The notes beneath the pieces are model-generated. The model was not told where the DNA came from, ran no database searches, and worked only from the letters and a program-made list of their open reading frames with translations. Below are positions 17,819-27,178 of a stretch of 64,000 nucleotides of DNA, in pieces. A program made the position numbers and the translations under genes. Every line of letters starts with the position of its first letter. The stretch's first letter is position 1. The stretch is from positions 992,001 through 1,056,000 of the forward strand of contig NZ_CP088930.1 of NCBI RefSeq assembly GCF_027594825.1. Reading direction: 5' to 3'. Origin of the DNA: Serratia liquefaciens (GTDB taxonomy: Bacteria > Pseudomonadota > Gammaproteobacteria > Enterobacterales > Enterobacteriaceae).

Positions 17819-18651
17819 TGAATAGCAGCAACGGGAAAAAATTCTCTGCTGAAACTACGCAGTTACTGTTTATTGCCGTAGAGACGGATGACATTGTTGA
17901 TGCAAATATCAGTTTGCCACAACATATTGATTTGCAATGCTCATATGAGAGCATTCAGGATAATTACGCCCTGTGCCTGCAGTTTTGGCAGGACGGTTTT
18001 ACCCGGCGAGAACTCCTGGGCTTAGTGAATGATTTTCTTAAAGATTCAGACTTACCCGCCGCGACGCGCATGCGCTACAAATATATTCGCGCGCGCTATA
18101 AACATTTACGCTTTGCCCAGCGTCTTTACAGCAAAAAGCACAGTGCCGGCCGCCTTTTTCACACCACCACCGTGGTGCTCGGCCATTTTCAGGATGCGTT
18201 TCGCAATGGCAACCAACAGAACCTGAAATTCTACGGCAATCTTCTTCGGCTGCTGCTGAGCAGGCCGGTCTGGTCGCTGGTGAATTACGCTTTGCAGCAT
18301 ATCCAATTAGAAACCGAGAGTGATTTTATTGCCTACCGTCAGGAGCAAATGCGCTCACTCCAGGAGCTGATTGTGAATCCAGAGCTCACGGGAAAGCAGT
18401 TCCACGACGTGCGGAAAATCGTCAGCCAGCAGGTCTCGTTCTATGACACGCTAAGATCGATAGATCCAGGCAACCGCGAGGCTCTGCAGATCTCCAGATT
18501 CCTGGCCGCGATTAACGGGCTAATGGGCGATCGTCATGATGTGATGGTGGCGGACAAGCTGGCTGGGGGGAAATCCTATGACCAACCCACCATGCTGGAT
18601 GTCGATATCCGCCAACGCCTGGAGTTACTTCTTGAGCGCTATCCTATGTAG
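17815..18651 (+). CDS. Uncharacterised cytoplasmic protein, weakly CHAD-like
   Basis: A 278-residue soluble protein that I do not recognise. It is helical and rich in basic residues (MRYKYIRARYKHLRFAQRL near 86-104). FHDVRKIV (196-203) and LMGDRHDVMV (236-245) recall the paired HxxR and GDxRD motifs of CHAD domains, which bind polyphosphate or phosphorylated ligands, but the match is weak. The start overlaps the flippase stop, with two consecutive ATG codons, so the two are co-translated. Role in the locus unknown; it may be a partner of the flippase or kinases. Confidence 0.6.
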   Translation: MMNSSNGKKFSAETTQLLFIAVETDDIVDANISLPQHIDLQCSYESIQDNYALCLQFWQDGFTRRELLGLVNDFLKDSDLPAATRMRYKYIRARYKHLRFAQRLYSKKHSAGRLFHTTTVVLGHFQDAFRNGNQQNLKFYGNLLRLLLSRPVWSLVNYALQHIQLETESDFIAYRQEQMRSLQELIVNPELTGKQFHDVRKIVSQQVSFYDTLRSIDPGNREALQISRFLAAINGLMGDRHDVMVADKLAGGKSYDQPTMLDVDIRQRLELLLERYPM

Positions 18652-18702
18652 CTGTCACTCGGGGGAGATAGCCGCTCCCCCGGCCGCAGCCACTGATAAA
18701 TT

Positions 18703-19281
18703 ATGGTTATGTTCATGATGCTACGCGGATTACTGCCCTTGTCACTGCTGCTGTTGCCACTGATGGCATCAGCGCATAATTTTGTTCAGGGTAAGCCTGT
18801 CGTATCGGTTGCCATCGCCGATCGGGGTGAGTTGCTGCTGGAAAATGGCACTTTCAGCTATAAGCAATGGGACAGTGCAGAACTGGCAGGGAAAGTGCGG
18901 GTCATCCAGTGCATCGCCGGTCGCACCTCGGCCAAAAAGAAGAACTCGATGCTGATTACCGCCGTCAAAGAGGCGAACTTTCCAAACGACCGTTTTCAGC
19001 CCACCACCATCGTCAATACTGACGATGCGATCCCCGGCAGCGGTTTTTTCGTCCGCGGCAAAATTGAGAAAAACAAAAGGCATTATCCCTGGGCGCAATT
19101 TATCGTCGATAGCGACGGGTTGGTGCGTCAAGCCTGGCAACTGCCAGAAGAGAGTTCAACCATTTTGGTGCTGGATAAACAAGGCCGCGTCCAATGGGCA
19201 AAAGACGGTGCTCTGACCCCTGATGAGGTTAACCAGGTCATCGCCCTGCTGCAAAAGCTGATTAACCATGATCAATCATGA
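18703..19281 (+). CDS. YtfJ-family periplasmic protein, paralogue
   Basis: A 192-residue exported protein close to E. coli YtfJ throughout: signal peptide (LLPLSLLLLPLMASAHNF), IAGRTSAKKKNS, TTIVNTDDAIPGSGFFVR, WAQFIVDSDG and the end VQWAKDGALTPDEVNQVIALL. The fold is thioredoxin-like but there is no CxxC. In E. coli ytfJ lies near tamAB. Here a copy is embedded in the lipid locus between the CHAD-like protein and LptF-like permease, which suggests an envelope lipid-trafficking role for the family (inference). Several in-frame ATGs at the start leave the exact N-terminus open. Confidence 0.85.
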   Translation: MVMFMMLRGLLPLSLLLLPLMASAHNFVQGKPVVSVAIADRGELLLENGTFSYKQWDSAELAGKVRVIQCIAGRTSAKKKNSMLITAVKEANFPNDRFQPTTIVNTDDAIPGSGFFVRGKIEKNKRHYPWAQFIVDSDGLVRQAWQLPEESSTILVLDKQGRVQWAKDGALTPDEVNQVIALLQKLINHDQS

Positions 19282-19351
19282 TGAAACACAGGCTGAAAGC
19301 CGGTCTTCCTCTGCAAAACATGCGTTTGATAATAAGGGACGTCTATAACTT

Positions 19352-20422
19352 ATGGTGTTGATTGAGCGCTATATCATGGTTGAAATCCGCCGATTGGTGA
19401 TGATCATCGTGGGTTTTCTGATTTTCATGTTTGCCAGTTATTCGGCCCAGCGCTATCTCACCGAGGCCGCCAACGGGACACTGGCGCTGCACATCGTATT
19501 CGACGTTGTCTGCTATAAAATATTGATTGCCCTGGAAATGCTGCTACCGGTAGGCCTGTATGTTTCCGTCGCCGTGGCGCTGGGGCAGCTCTACAGCGAT
19601 TCCGAAATCACCGCCATTCACGCCTCAGGCGCCAGCCCATGGCGGCTGTACAAAGCGGTGTTGGTGCTCGCCATTCCGCTGGCCCTGTTTGTCACCCTTT
19701 TGTCCCTGTATGGCAGACCTTGGGCGTACGGCAACATTTATCAGTTGGAACGCCAGTCGCAATCGGTGCTGGATGTCAGCCATCTGCAGGCAAACAAGTT
19801 TAACATTAACGGCAGCGGCCGAATGATCATGGCCTCGCGCATTGACCCGACCTCAAACCACCTGACGGATGCACTGATTTATTCACGCTCGGCCAATAAT
19901 ACCAGCCTCTATCGGGCTCATTCCGTCGAGGTCATAGATCCTTCGCCCTCAAGCCCCTCCGTGATACTGAAAACGGGCACGGCCTACGTGCTGGAGCGCA
20001 AAGGGACCGATGACAACATGCAGAATTACAATAACTTCAAGATATCACTGAAGCCCTTTATCGAAAGCCTGGAAGTGAAGCGCAAATCAGCTTCCCTGGG
20101 GGAATTGTCACGCTCATCGGATCCCGCAGACCGGGCGGAATTGCAATGGCGAGAAAGCCGCGGCGTCACGACCCTGCTGATGGTGCTATTGGCGATCCCC
20201 TTTAGCCGCATCAAACCTCGTCAGGGACGTTATGCCACCTTGCTGCCCCTGACCCTGCTGTTTACCGCCATTTTTTATGGCGGAAATATCTGTCGGACAT
20301 TGGTCGCTAACGGAACCCTCCCAACCACGCCGGGCGTCTGGCTGGTGCCGATGCTGATGCTGGCCGGGATGCTAATCCTGATCGCCCGCGATTTTTCCCT
20401 GCTGCGGAAGCCCTTCCGATGA
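19352..20422 (+). CDS. LptF-like permease, YjgP/YjgQ family
   Basis: A 356-residue inner-membrane protein with the LptF plan: three helices, a periplasmic beta-jellyroll (about 120-250), three helices. Conserved family patterns are SEITAIHASGASPWRLYKA on the coupling region, AELQWRES and KPRQGRYATLLPL. LptF and LptG form the channel through which LptB2 drives LPS out of the inner membrane. The essential lptFG pair lies beside pepA in enterobacteria; this pair is divergent in sequence and lies in a lipid locus, so a dedicated cargo is likely. No LptB-type ATPase is encoded here, so it may borrow LptB. Confidence 0.85.
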   Translation: MVLIERYIMVEIRRLVMIIVGFLIFMFASYSAQRYLTEAANGTLALHIVFDVVCYKILIALEMLLPVGLYVSVAVALGQLYSDSEITAIHASGASPWRLYKAVLVLAIPLALFVTLLSLYGRPWAYGNIYQLERQSQSVLDVSHLQANKFNINGSGRMIMASRIDPTSNHLTDALIYSRSANNTSLYRAHSVEVIDPSPSSPSVILKTGTAYVLERKGTDDNMQNYNNFKISLKPFIESLEVKRKSASLGELSRSSDPADRAELQWRESRGVTTLLMVLLAIPFSRIKPRQGRYATLLPLTLLFTAIFYGGNICRTLVANGTLPTTPGVWLVPMLMLAGMLILIARDFSLLRKPFR

Positions 20423-21498
20423 ACATTTTCAGCCGTTATTTGATCCGTAATCTGTTTATCGGGTTTGCCGCCGCGGCCGGATTGTTAATCCCCTTGTTTA
20501 CCACCTTTAATCTGATCAACGAGCTCGAGGACGTCACCCCTAACGGCTACCATTGGAACCAGGCATTACTGGTAGTGTTAATGACATTACCCCGAAGCCT
20601 GGTGGATCTCGGCCCCTTTATCGCGCTGCTTGGCGGCATCATCGGGCTTGGCCAGATGTCTAAAAGCCTTGAATTAACGGCAATCCGCACCGCCGGTTTT
20701 TCAATTTTCCGCATTGCTATGGTCACACTCTACGCCGGCCTGTTTATCAACCTGTCGTTAGGCGCACTCGATGAGTGGGTAGCTTCCCCTCTGCAGCAAC
20801 GCGCATTGCAGCTTAAAGACGGCGCCCTGGCAAAAACCGGTAATGCCACGGATGCGGGGAACGCCCTGTGGGCGCGAAAGGGCAATGAATTTGTTACCGT
20901 GAAATCTCTGGACGAGCATAGCCAACCCGTCGGAATTGAGATTTTCCGCTACCAAGACGACCTGTCGCTGGAGTCCTATGTGTATGCGGAGACGGCCACC
21001 ACGGCCGATAACGGACTGTGGACGCTACATAAAGTTATGCAAAAAAAATGGGACAACAAAAAAGAGAGCGTACAAACCCAGGATACTTTGCTCTGGCAAT
21101 CCCTTTTTGCCGGAATGAACCTGAAAGGGCTGACCTTGCCTGCCGACAGCTTCTCCATCAAACAGTTGAAGCAGTACATCACCTACCTGCAAAGTTCGCA
21201 GCAACCCAGCACCGAGTATCGGATCGCGTTATGGCAAAAATTGGGCCGCCCCCTGTTGGTGCTGGCGATGATTTTATTGGCCATCCCCTTCACCTTCAGT
21301 ATTCCTCGCGCCCCCGGGCTAGGCAGCCGTTTAGCCGTAGGGGTGATCGTGGGGTTGCTCACCTACATTATCTACCAGATTATCCTCAACCTCGGGCTGC
21401 TGTTTTCGCTTAATGTCCCACTCACGACGCTGGTCCCACCGCTGTTGCTGTTACTAGTCGCTTTAGCCTTGGTTTACCGCTTCGATAAACAACACTAG
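20419..21498 (+). CDS. LptG-like permease, YjgP/YjgQ family
   Basis: A 359-residue partner of the LptF-like protein; the start overlaps its stop by ATGA. Family patterns are KSLELTAIRTAGFSIFRI, LDEWVASPLQQRA, LWARKGNEFVTVKSL in the jellyroll and the C-terminal helices with AIPFTFSIPRAPGLGSRL. The jellyroll (about 135-255) would receive the lipid in the periplasm. It is the last gene of the operon that begins at the flippase. Whether it forms a complex with LptB is not shown by sequence. Confidence 0.85.
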   Translation: MNIFSRYLIRNLFIGFAAAAGLLIPLFTTFNLINELEDVTPNGYHWNQALLVVLMTLPRSLVDLGPFIALLGGIIGLGQMSKSLELTAIRTAGFSIFRIAMVTLYAGLFINLSLGALDEWVASPLQQRALQLKDGALAKTGNATDAGNALWARKGNEFVTVKSLDEHSQPVGIEIFRYQDDLSLESYVYAETATTADNGLWTLHKVMQKKWDNKKESVQTQDTLLWQSLFAGMNLKGLTLPADSFSIKQLKQYITYLQSSQQPSTEYRIALWQKLGRPLLVLAMILLAIPFTFSIPRAPGLGSRLAVGVIVGLLTYIIYQIILNLGLLFSLNVPLTTLVPPLLLLLVALALVYRFDKQH

Positions 21499-21555
21499 GG
21501 CCTGTCCCTCAGTCCACCTTAAACCTGGCTTGTATCAGACGACTGCAACCAGAGT

Positions 21556-21900
21556 TTAAGGTTGCTCTAACGATGAATATCTAAGCTGAAGGCCGCTGAA
21601 GTGCCGTTGGATCTGTTGCTGTGTGGCCAGTGCTGCGTTGCCTTGTTGAGTTTGCAGAACGCGCAGTTGCTCCTCGAGCGGCACGGTATTACGGAAGTTG
21701 TTCATCATTTCGTACACGCTCGATTTCAGCTCGCTGACGGTAATGTATTTACCTTTTTGACCATCGAGTGAGTTCAGCCGGTCGGCCAGTCCTTGAAGCT
21801 GTTGCATGCCATCATGCCAGCCTGTCAGAGAACGATCAGAGAGTCCGTACGCTGCAACTCGTTGTTGCCACTGCTTATTCATTTCTGCCACTTCAGGGCG
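21556..21900 (-). pseudogene. Type VI secretion VasL/ImpA-like C-terminal fragment
   Basis: About 115 residues of a helical protein with MNKQWQQRVAAYGLSD and LNSLDGQKGKYITVSELKSS, patterns I associate with the C-terminal domain of VasL/ImpA-type T6SS accessory proteins. The N-terminal part is missing; upstream the reading frame runs into the damaged adenosine deaminase, which is cut at the same place. It is therefore a gene end left by a deletion. Family assignment is from memory of the motif and is moderate. Confidence 0.5.
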
Positions 21901-22819
21901 ATCGGGCCACATCGACGATGTCATGAGGGGAAAATTCAAATTCGTTCTGGCAGATTAAGTATTCATCCACCAGCGTGGTTTGCAATAGTATCGGGTCGTC
22001 GGTATTGATGGTCGTGATGACCCCGGCGTCCCGCAGCCGGGATAGGCGCCAAGTTTGATGTTCGAGGTTAGGCATACGCCGATAGGGATACGCCGTTCAG
22101 CCAATAATTCCACGACAGCCGGGTCGTCTATCGCCCGAACGCCGTGATCGATGCGATCGGCCCCCAATAGCAAGATGGCCTCGCGCATGCCCTCTGCGCC
22201 GCTCGACTCTCCGGCATGCACGGTTCGCTTCAACCCGGCCCGGCCGGGCGAAAGCCTGCGCGAAACGCGCACCGCTGCCTTTGGTGACGGCCTCATTGCC
22301 ATCGACGGACAGCGCGACCACTCTGGGATGCCGCAGCACGGTTAAAAAATCCACCAGCTCACTCGCCTCGGCGGCCGTTTGCTGGCGGAGCAAACTGACG
22401 CATAGCCAAACGGACGCCAATCCATCCTCTTCGGCCGCGCGCAAACCGGCGTCAATCGCGTCGATCATCTCACCGAGCCTGCCGCGCCACGCTTTCCAAT
22501 GGGTCGGATTGAAAATAAGATCGGCGTACAGCCCACCATTCTGCGACAGCCGTTGCGCATAGGAGTAGCTTAACTGGGCACGGCGCTCACGGCTGCTCAC
22601 CAGGCCGCAGGACCAGTCGAGGAACGCGAGAAAATCGGCAAGCCCGTTAAAATTCAACAGCGCGTCCTGCTTTCTGGACATGGAGATCCCCGAGGATAAC
22701 GCCCAGACCGCGAGCTGTTCCGGATCAAAACAGCCCTCCAGATGCACATGCACTTCCGCCTTCGGCAGAGAAACCATCTGCGCTCGGGAGAGCCTGGTTT
22801 GGTTTACATTCCATTCCAA
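21901..22819 (-). pseudogene. Adenosine deaminase pseudogene with two frameshifts
   Basis: The first frame begins at 22819 with PKAEVHVHLEG, the metal-binding HxH of the adenosine deaminase family, and runs to about 22240. The sequence continues in a second frame with KRTVHAGESSGAEGM, DRIDHGVRAIDD and LTSNIKLG, then near 22050 in a third frame with VITTINTDDPILLQTTL. All catalytic segments are present but in three frames, and the C-terminus stops at about 21901 where the T6SS fragment begins. A GC-rich CCCGGCCCGGCCGGG run lies at the first break. Sequencing error could explain one shift but not the truncation. Confidence 0.8.
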
Positions 22820-23309
22820 AAAATGGTTCTCAATGGTTATTTATGGAGGCCAACGAGCCAAGCTTTCGAGAACCGTGAGTGACGGAATCGGTGCTAAAGC
22901 TCCGTTGAAGGGGGAGTGAATGCGGTAAAAAACGCGGTGAAACGGGGGAATGATTTAGGGTAAGCATCGCAATATGTTAATCCTGTAATGAGTTAGACGG
23001 CTGACCATCTTAGAATTCATCAACAGGCCAGCAACCTATGCGTGAGGCTACCGGCGAAGGCGGACAATAGCTCTCTTCACCGAAGCCGGCACAGCATCAC
23101 CCCATCCTCATTGCAACGCCGGTATCCGTGGGCGCCAGCAAAAACCGTTGGGGCCGTTCTCTTACCTGAACATATGTAGAACATGTGCGTGTCAAAAACA
23201 GATTGCTCGCTGGGTCGCCGTTATTATGCGGCAATCGCCAACAATCATCGTCTAAACACGCCACCAAGCCTATGGAAAGCCAGGGAACTTTGTAAAGCCA
23301 TTCCCCCCA
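22820..23309. other. Intergenic stretch without a recognised gene
   Basis: 490 bp between the adenosine deaminase pseudogene and an MFS gene. Only short open frames, none with a ribosome site or a recognisable product. Given its neighbours it is probably debris from the same deletion, but nothing in it can be named. Confidence 0.4.
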
Positions 23310-24512
23310 TCACGCCTTTCTCAGCAACAGCGCCCACAGCGCCAGCACGGCAAAGGCGATGTATATAGCCATAAAAAGGACAATGGCGGCAAACAAGGCG
23401 CTCACTACCCCTATTTTATCCGCCAGCCAACCTGCGGCCGGCGGCATGATATTGAACAAATAGACGATAAAGTAAAACTTCGACACCGCGTTCCCCCCAG
23501 GCGCCACAAGCGAGAGCTTATTGACCAGGATAGCGCCGCCCACAAAAACCGCGCCGTACGAGAAGCCGGACAGCGCCAGACTCACCGCCGCGCTGGCCAC
23601 AGAACCGCTCTCGAGCGCCATGGTCATCATGACCATGGAGAAAACCTGCGCAATCAGCCCTAGCACCAATGAAAACTCAGGCTTCAGAAAACGCGGGATC
23701 GTGAACTGCACCACGCCGGCCACCAGCAAATAACCGGTGGCGATATAGCCAAAGCCCGCGGGTGACTGGAGCCCGAAGACCTGGATCGCGGCCGTCGGCC
23801 CCAACGACAGGATCAGTGCAGCGTATGACCAGGAGATAAACACGCACAGCGCAAGCAGATAGAACAGTGGTTGGCTAAAACCGGCGCTCTTTTCAGGCGT
23901 TTTCGTGTCCGCAACGCCGAGGGCTGGCAATCCCTTCTGCGGCCAAAGCAGAACGATGGCGATCGCGGAAAGGAAAACTAACGCGGCGATAGTCACCGCC
24001 GGCGAAGTGAGCGGGTAAAAAGCCAGCTGAGCGTAAATGCTGCTGATAACCGGCCCCAGCGCCAGGCCGGTCACCAAAGCCAAACTGCCCAGCAGAGCGG
24101 CGCGTTTGGCGCTATCGCCGCGACTGAAGTTGATCAACAAGATGTTGATGATGGCCGTGGCCGTACCGGCCCCCAAGCCGGAAATAAATCTGAACAGGCA
24201 CAGCGCCTGCAAAGAACGAGCAAAGGAAAAGCACAGCGTTGGCACCACCACCACCATCAGCGAAACCACCACCAGCAACCGGGCATTTTTATCGGTGATG
24301 GTGAGCCTGCGTGATAAAAACAAGGCCAGCAATACGCCAAACCCATAGGAAGAGAAAATGAAGGTCAGGTCGATATTACTCAGGGCAAAGGTTTCTTGAT
24401 ATAAGGGATATAACGGCGTGGGAGAGCCGCTGTTCAACAAGATAAAAAATAAAGCGATCGTCAACGCCGCTAATATGCTCACCTGGCTGCGGTTTGTCTG
24501 CTCAGAAGTCAT
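23310..24512 (-). CDS. MFS transporter, DHA1-like
   Basis: A 400-residue, 12-helix major facilitator. Visible are the motif A remnant between helices 2 and 3 (LFLSRRLTITDKNAR) and the helix-4/5 pattern LFRFISGLGAGTATAII. The start was set at 24512 (MTSEQTNRSQ) after GGTGG; the longer ORF upstream is not protein-like. It is divergent from an AraC-type regulator at 24739, which may control it. Substrate unknown; drug or small-metabolite efflux is likely. Confidence 0.8.
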   Translation of the reverse strand: MTSEQTNRSQVSILAALTIALFFILLNSGSPTPLYPLYQETFALSNIDLTFIFSSYGFGVLLALFLSRRLTITDKNARLLVVVSLMVVVVPTLCFSFARSLQALCLFRFISGLGAGTATAIINILLINFSRGDSAKRAALLGSLALVTGLALGPVISSIYAQLAFYPLTSPAVTIAALVFLSAIAIVLLWPQKGLPALGVADTKTPEKSAGFSQPLFYLLALCVFISWSYAALILSLGPTAAIQVFGLQSPAGFGYIATGYLLVAGVVQFTIPRFLKPEFSLVLGLIAQVFSMVMMTMALESGSVASAAVSLALSGFSYGAVFVGGAILVNKLSLVAPGGNAVSKFYFIVYLFNIMPPAAGWLADKIGVVSALFAAIVLFMAIYIAFAVLALWALLLRKA

Positions 24513-24738
24513 TATGCCACCATTTTGGAAAATACCGATCGTAGCACCCGACCGGATCGCAAACTTTCGCGTTTGCACTTTTTTCTTTATCGTTCGGACA
24601 GGACGGCGGGATAGCCTGTACACCGGCTGCCACCTCGCCCATAATGAGTTCGCCTCACCGCACTGCCGGGGGCAATGTATAACCTTGGCAAAATAGCGAC
24701 TATGCTCAACAGTAAACGCATAAGACAAGCAGGTAATA

Positions 24739-25653
24739 ATGGATCCATTATCCGATATTGTTTCCAGGTTAAAAATCAGCAGCCAAAAAATTGTCACGTT
24801 TGACATGACTACCAATACCAAAGCGCTGTTTCCAGGCTATTCCGGAATGAAGATCTATATCGCCAAGAGTGGATCTTTTTTCATTAAAATGGCAGACGAT
24901 GCAACCGCTTATCCGGTTGCGCAAGGTGATGTGCTAATCTTATCCAGCGGACGTGAATTCAGCATTTTTGATAACCCTAACGCGCCGGCCATCGATATAA
25001 GAAAAATTCACGTGATGAAAGACAGATCGTCCTGCTTTACCAACGGCGGATGTGATTTCTCATTTGTAGGCTGTCGATTTGTATTTCAAATCAATGATAC
25101 ATTCCGTTTTATCACCAGCCTTCCCGAACCCATTGTGATCAATACGCAACGAGAAGAAAACGAAGGCATTAAGGATTTTTTGAGCCGGCTCTCATCGGAG
25201 ATTGAAAAACCGGGCCCGGGCAGTGAACTTATCACTGAGCATCTTCTGCAGATCATTTTGACGCAGGCGCTGAGAGTACTGCTGTCTTCCGGCGCGCTTG
25301 GCCGTGGCGAAGGCTGGTTTTACGCGATGGCGGACAAAAATATCGGCCTGGCGCTGACCAGCATACATGATCAGCCGGGAAGGAAATGGCGTCTGGACGA
25401 GCTAGCCAGCGTTGCCGGCATGTCGCGCACCGCCTTCACCACCCGGTTCAGAAAGCTGGCTGGCTACAGCGTTAACGAATACATTCGCATCTGGCGTTTT
25501 AGCCTGGCCATCGAGCGGATGGTCGCCAATAAAGAAAAAATATCCCAGATCGCTTTTGACCTGGGATATGAATCGGAAAGCGCCTTCAGCACCGCGTTCA
25601 AGAAAAGCATGGGCGCGTCGCCAAGGACTTATATCGGCAGCCATACCCCCTGA
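24739..25653 (+). CDS. AraC-family regulator with cupin-type sensor
   Basis: A 304-residue regulator with an N-terminal cupin-like domain (AraC_binding/cupin_6 type, about residues 30-190) and a C-terminal double HTH (about 205-300: WRLDELASVAGMSRTAFTTRF and LGYESESAFSTAFKKSMG). Regulators of this cupin_6 type often sit beside an oxidoreductase or exporter they control. It is divergent from the MFS gene and convergent, 39 bp apart, with the aldehyde dehydrogenase gene. Confidence 0.85.
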   Translation: MDPLSDIVSRLKISSQKIVTFDMTTNTKALFPGYSGMKIYIAKSGSFFIKMADDATAYPVAQGDVLILSSGREFSIFDNPNAPAIDIRKIHVMKDRSSCFTNGGCDFSFVGCRFVFQINDTFRFITSLPEPIVINTQREENEGIKDFLSRLSSEIEKPGPGSELITEHLLQIILTQALRVLLSSGALGRGEGWFYAMADKNIGLALTSIHDQPGRKWRLDELASVAGMSRTAFTTRFRKLAGYSVNEYIRIWRFSLAIERMVANKEKISQIAFDLGYESESAFSTAFKKSMGASPRTYIGSHTP

Positions 25654-25692
25654 AGCTACCAAAGGGGGCACGTCCCTGTGCCGGTCTTATCC

Positions 25693-27156
25693 TTATTCTG
25701 CAAACCAGACCGCAGGCAGATCAGTCTGCAGTGTGATGGTTTTTATTTGCGTGTAGGCATTGAGCGTTTCCTTGCAGAACTCGCGGCCGATGCCACTGTT
25801 CTTGTAACCACCGAACGCGGTGCCATCGGTAATGTTCGAGTAGCTGTTGATCCAAACGGACCCGGCTTCCAGCCGGTCTGCGGTCGCTAGGGCATTTTTC
25901 AGACTGCGGGTGTAGATCCCCGACGCCAGCCCATATTCGCTGTCGTTAGCCTCGGCGATCATCTCGTCATACTCTGACCATTTGATCAGCGTCAGCACCG
26001 GCCCGAAAATTTCTTCCTGGCAAACGCGCATTCCATTTTCCGCAGCAAAAATCGTCGGCTCAATGAAGTAGCCGTGCTCGCAGCCGGCGACGACGCGGCG
26101 TTTGCCGCCGGTCAGCAGGGTGGCGCCCTCCTCGAATCCGGTCCGAATATAAGCCAGCACCCGCTCGCCCTGTTTCTCAGAAACCAGGCAGCTTACCCGG
26201 GATTGCTCGGCCAGCGGTGAACCGACGCACACCCGTTCGAAAGCCGTCACCAGTTTGGCGCTGAAACGCTCGTAAATATCCGCGTGGACGAACAGCCGGG
26301 TGCCCGCCAGACAGGACTGGCCGTTATTGTGGATGGCGGCAAAGGTCACGTTGTCCACCACCGCATCCATGTCTTCGATGTCCGGGAACACAATATTGGG
26401 GCTCTTCCCGCCCAGCTCCAGCGTGACGGGCACCAGCCGCTCCGCGGCGGCCTTGGCTACCAGCTTGCCCACCGCCGTGCTGCCGGTAAACGAAAGCTTG
26501 CGCACCTTCCGGTTGCCGGTCAGCGCCGCCCCCGCCACGCTCCCCAGCCCGGTAATGATATTGACGACGCCGGCAGGGAAAATGTTGGCGATCATCTTGC
26601 CCAGCTCCAGCGTGGAGAGCGAGGCGTTTTCATCGGCCTTCAGCACCACAGTGTTGCCAGTCACCAGTGCCGGCGCCAGCTTGAAAGCCGCCATAATCGC
26701 CGGCGCATTCCAGGGGATAATCTGCCCGCAGACGCCAAGCGGCTCGCGTTTCGCCAGGCTGTAGCCGTCCGCGATGCTTCTGCCGCTGTCTTCGTGCCCC
26801 ATGACAACCGCGGCGAAATAGCGATAGTGTCTGACCGCCGTTTGATAATCGCGGCGCACTTCGCTGATACAGCGGCCTACATCCTGCGCGTCGATTTGCG
26901 TCATTCTTTCCTGATCGCTTTCCAGCACATCCGCTAGCTGCGCCACCAGGCGGGCGCGGACCTGCTGCCCTAATGCCTTCCAGGCGGGGAAAGCCGCTTC
27001 CGCAGCCAACACGGCACGCTCGACGTCCCGTTCGTTACAGTAGCGCAAATCCGCCAGGCGCTCCCCGGTAGAGGGAGAAATAACGGGATGAATATCCGTG
27101 CCATCCAGCTCGAATACGCCGTTAATCAGTGGCCCATAGGCTTTATCTAATGTCAT
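25693..27156 (-). CDS. NAD(P)-dependent aldehyde dehydrogenase, betaine-aldehyde type
   Basis: A 487-residue ALDH-superfamily enzyme. It shows the cofactor-site KLSFTGSTAVGK, the glutamate motif VTLELGGKSPNIV and the catalytic cysteine in NNGQSCLAGTRLFV, plus GGYKNSGIGREFCKE near the C-terminus. Length is typical. The start at 27156 has GGAACAGAG upstream. It lies 22 bp downstream of a short-chain dehydrogenase gene, so the pair probably oxidises an alcohol or keto compound to an acid. The exact aldehyde cannot be told from sequence. Confidence 0.88.
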   Translation of the reverse strand: MTLDKAYGPLINGVFELDGTDIHPVISPSTGERLADLRYCNERDVERAVLAAEAAFPAWKALGQQVRARLVAQLADVLESDQERMTQIDAQDVGRCISEVRRDYQTAVRHYRYFAAVVMGHEDSGRSIADGYSLAKREPLGVCGQIIPWNAPAIMAAFKLAPALVTGNTVVLKADENASLSTLELGKMIANIFPAGVVNIITGLGSVAGAALTGNRKVRKLSFTGSTAVGKLVAKAAAERLVPVTLELGGKSPNIVFPDIEDMDAVVDNVTFAAIHNNGQSCLAGTRLFVHADIYERFSAKLVTAFERVCVGSPLAEQSRVSCLVSEKQGERVLAYIRTGFEEGATLLTGGKRRVVAGCEHGYFIEPTIFAAENGMRVCQEEIFGPVLTLIKWSEYDEMIAEANDSEYGLASGIYTRSLKNALATADRLEAGSVWINSYSNITDGTAFGGYKNSGIGREFCKETLNAYTQIKTITLQTDLPAVWFAE

Positions 27157-27178
27157 CTCTGTTCCATTCTTCGCTAAA

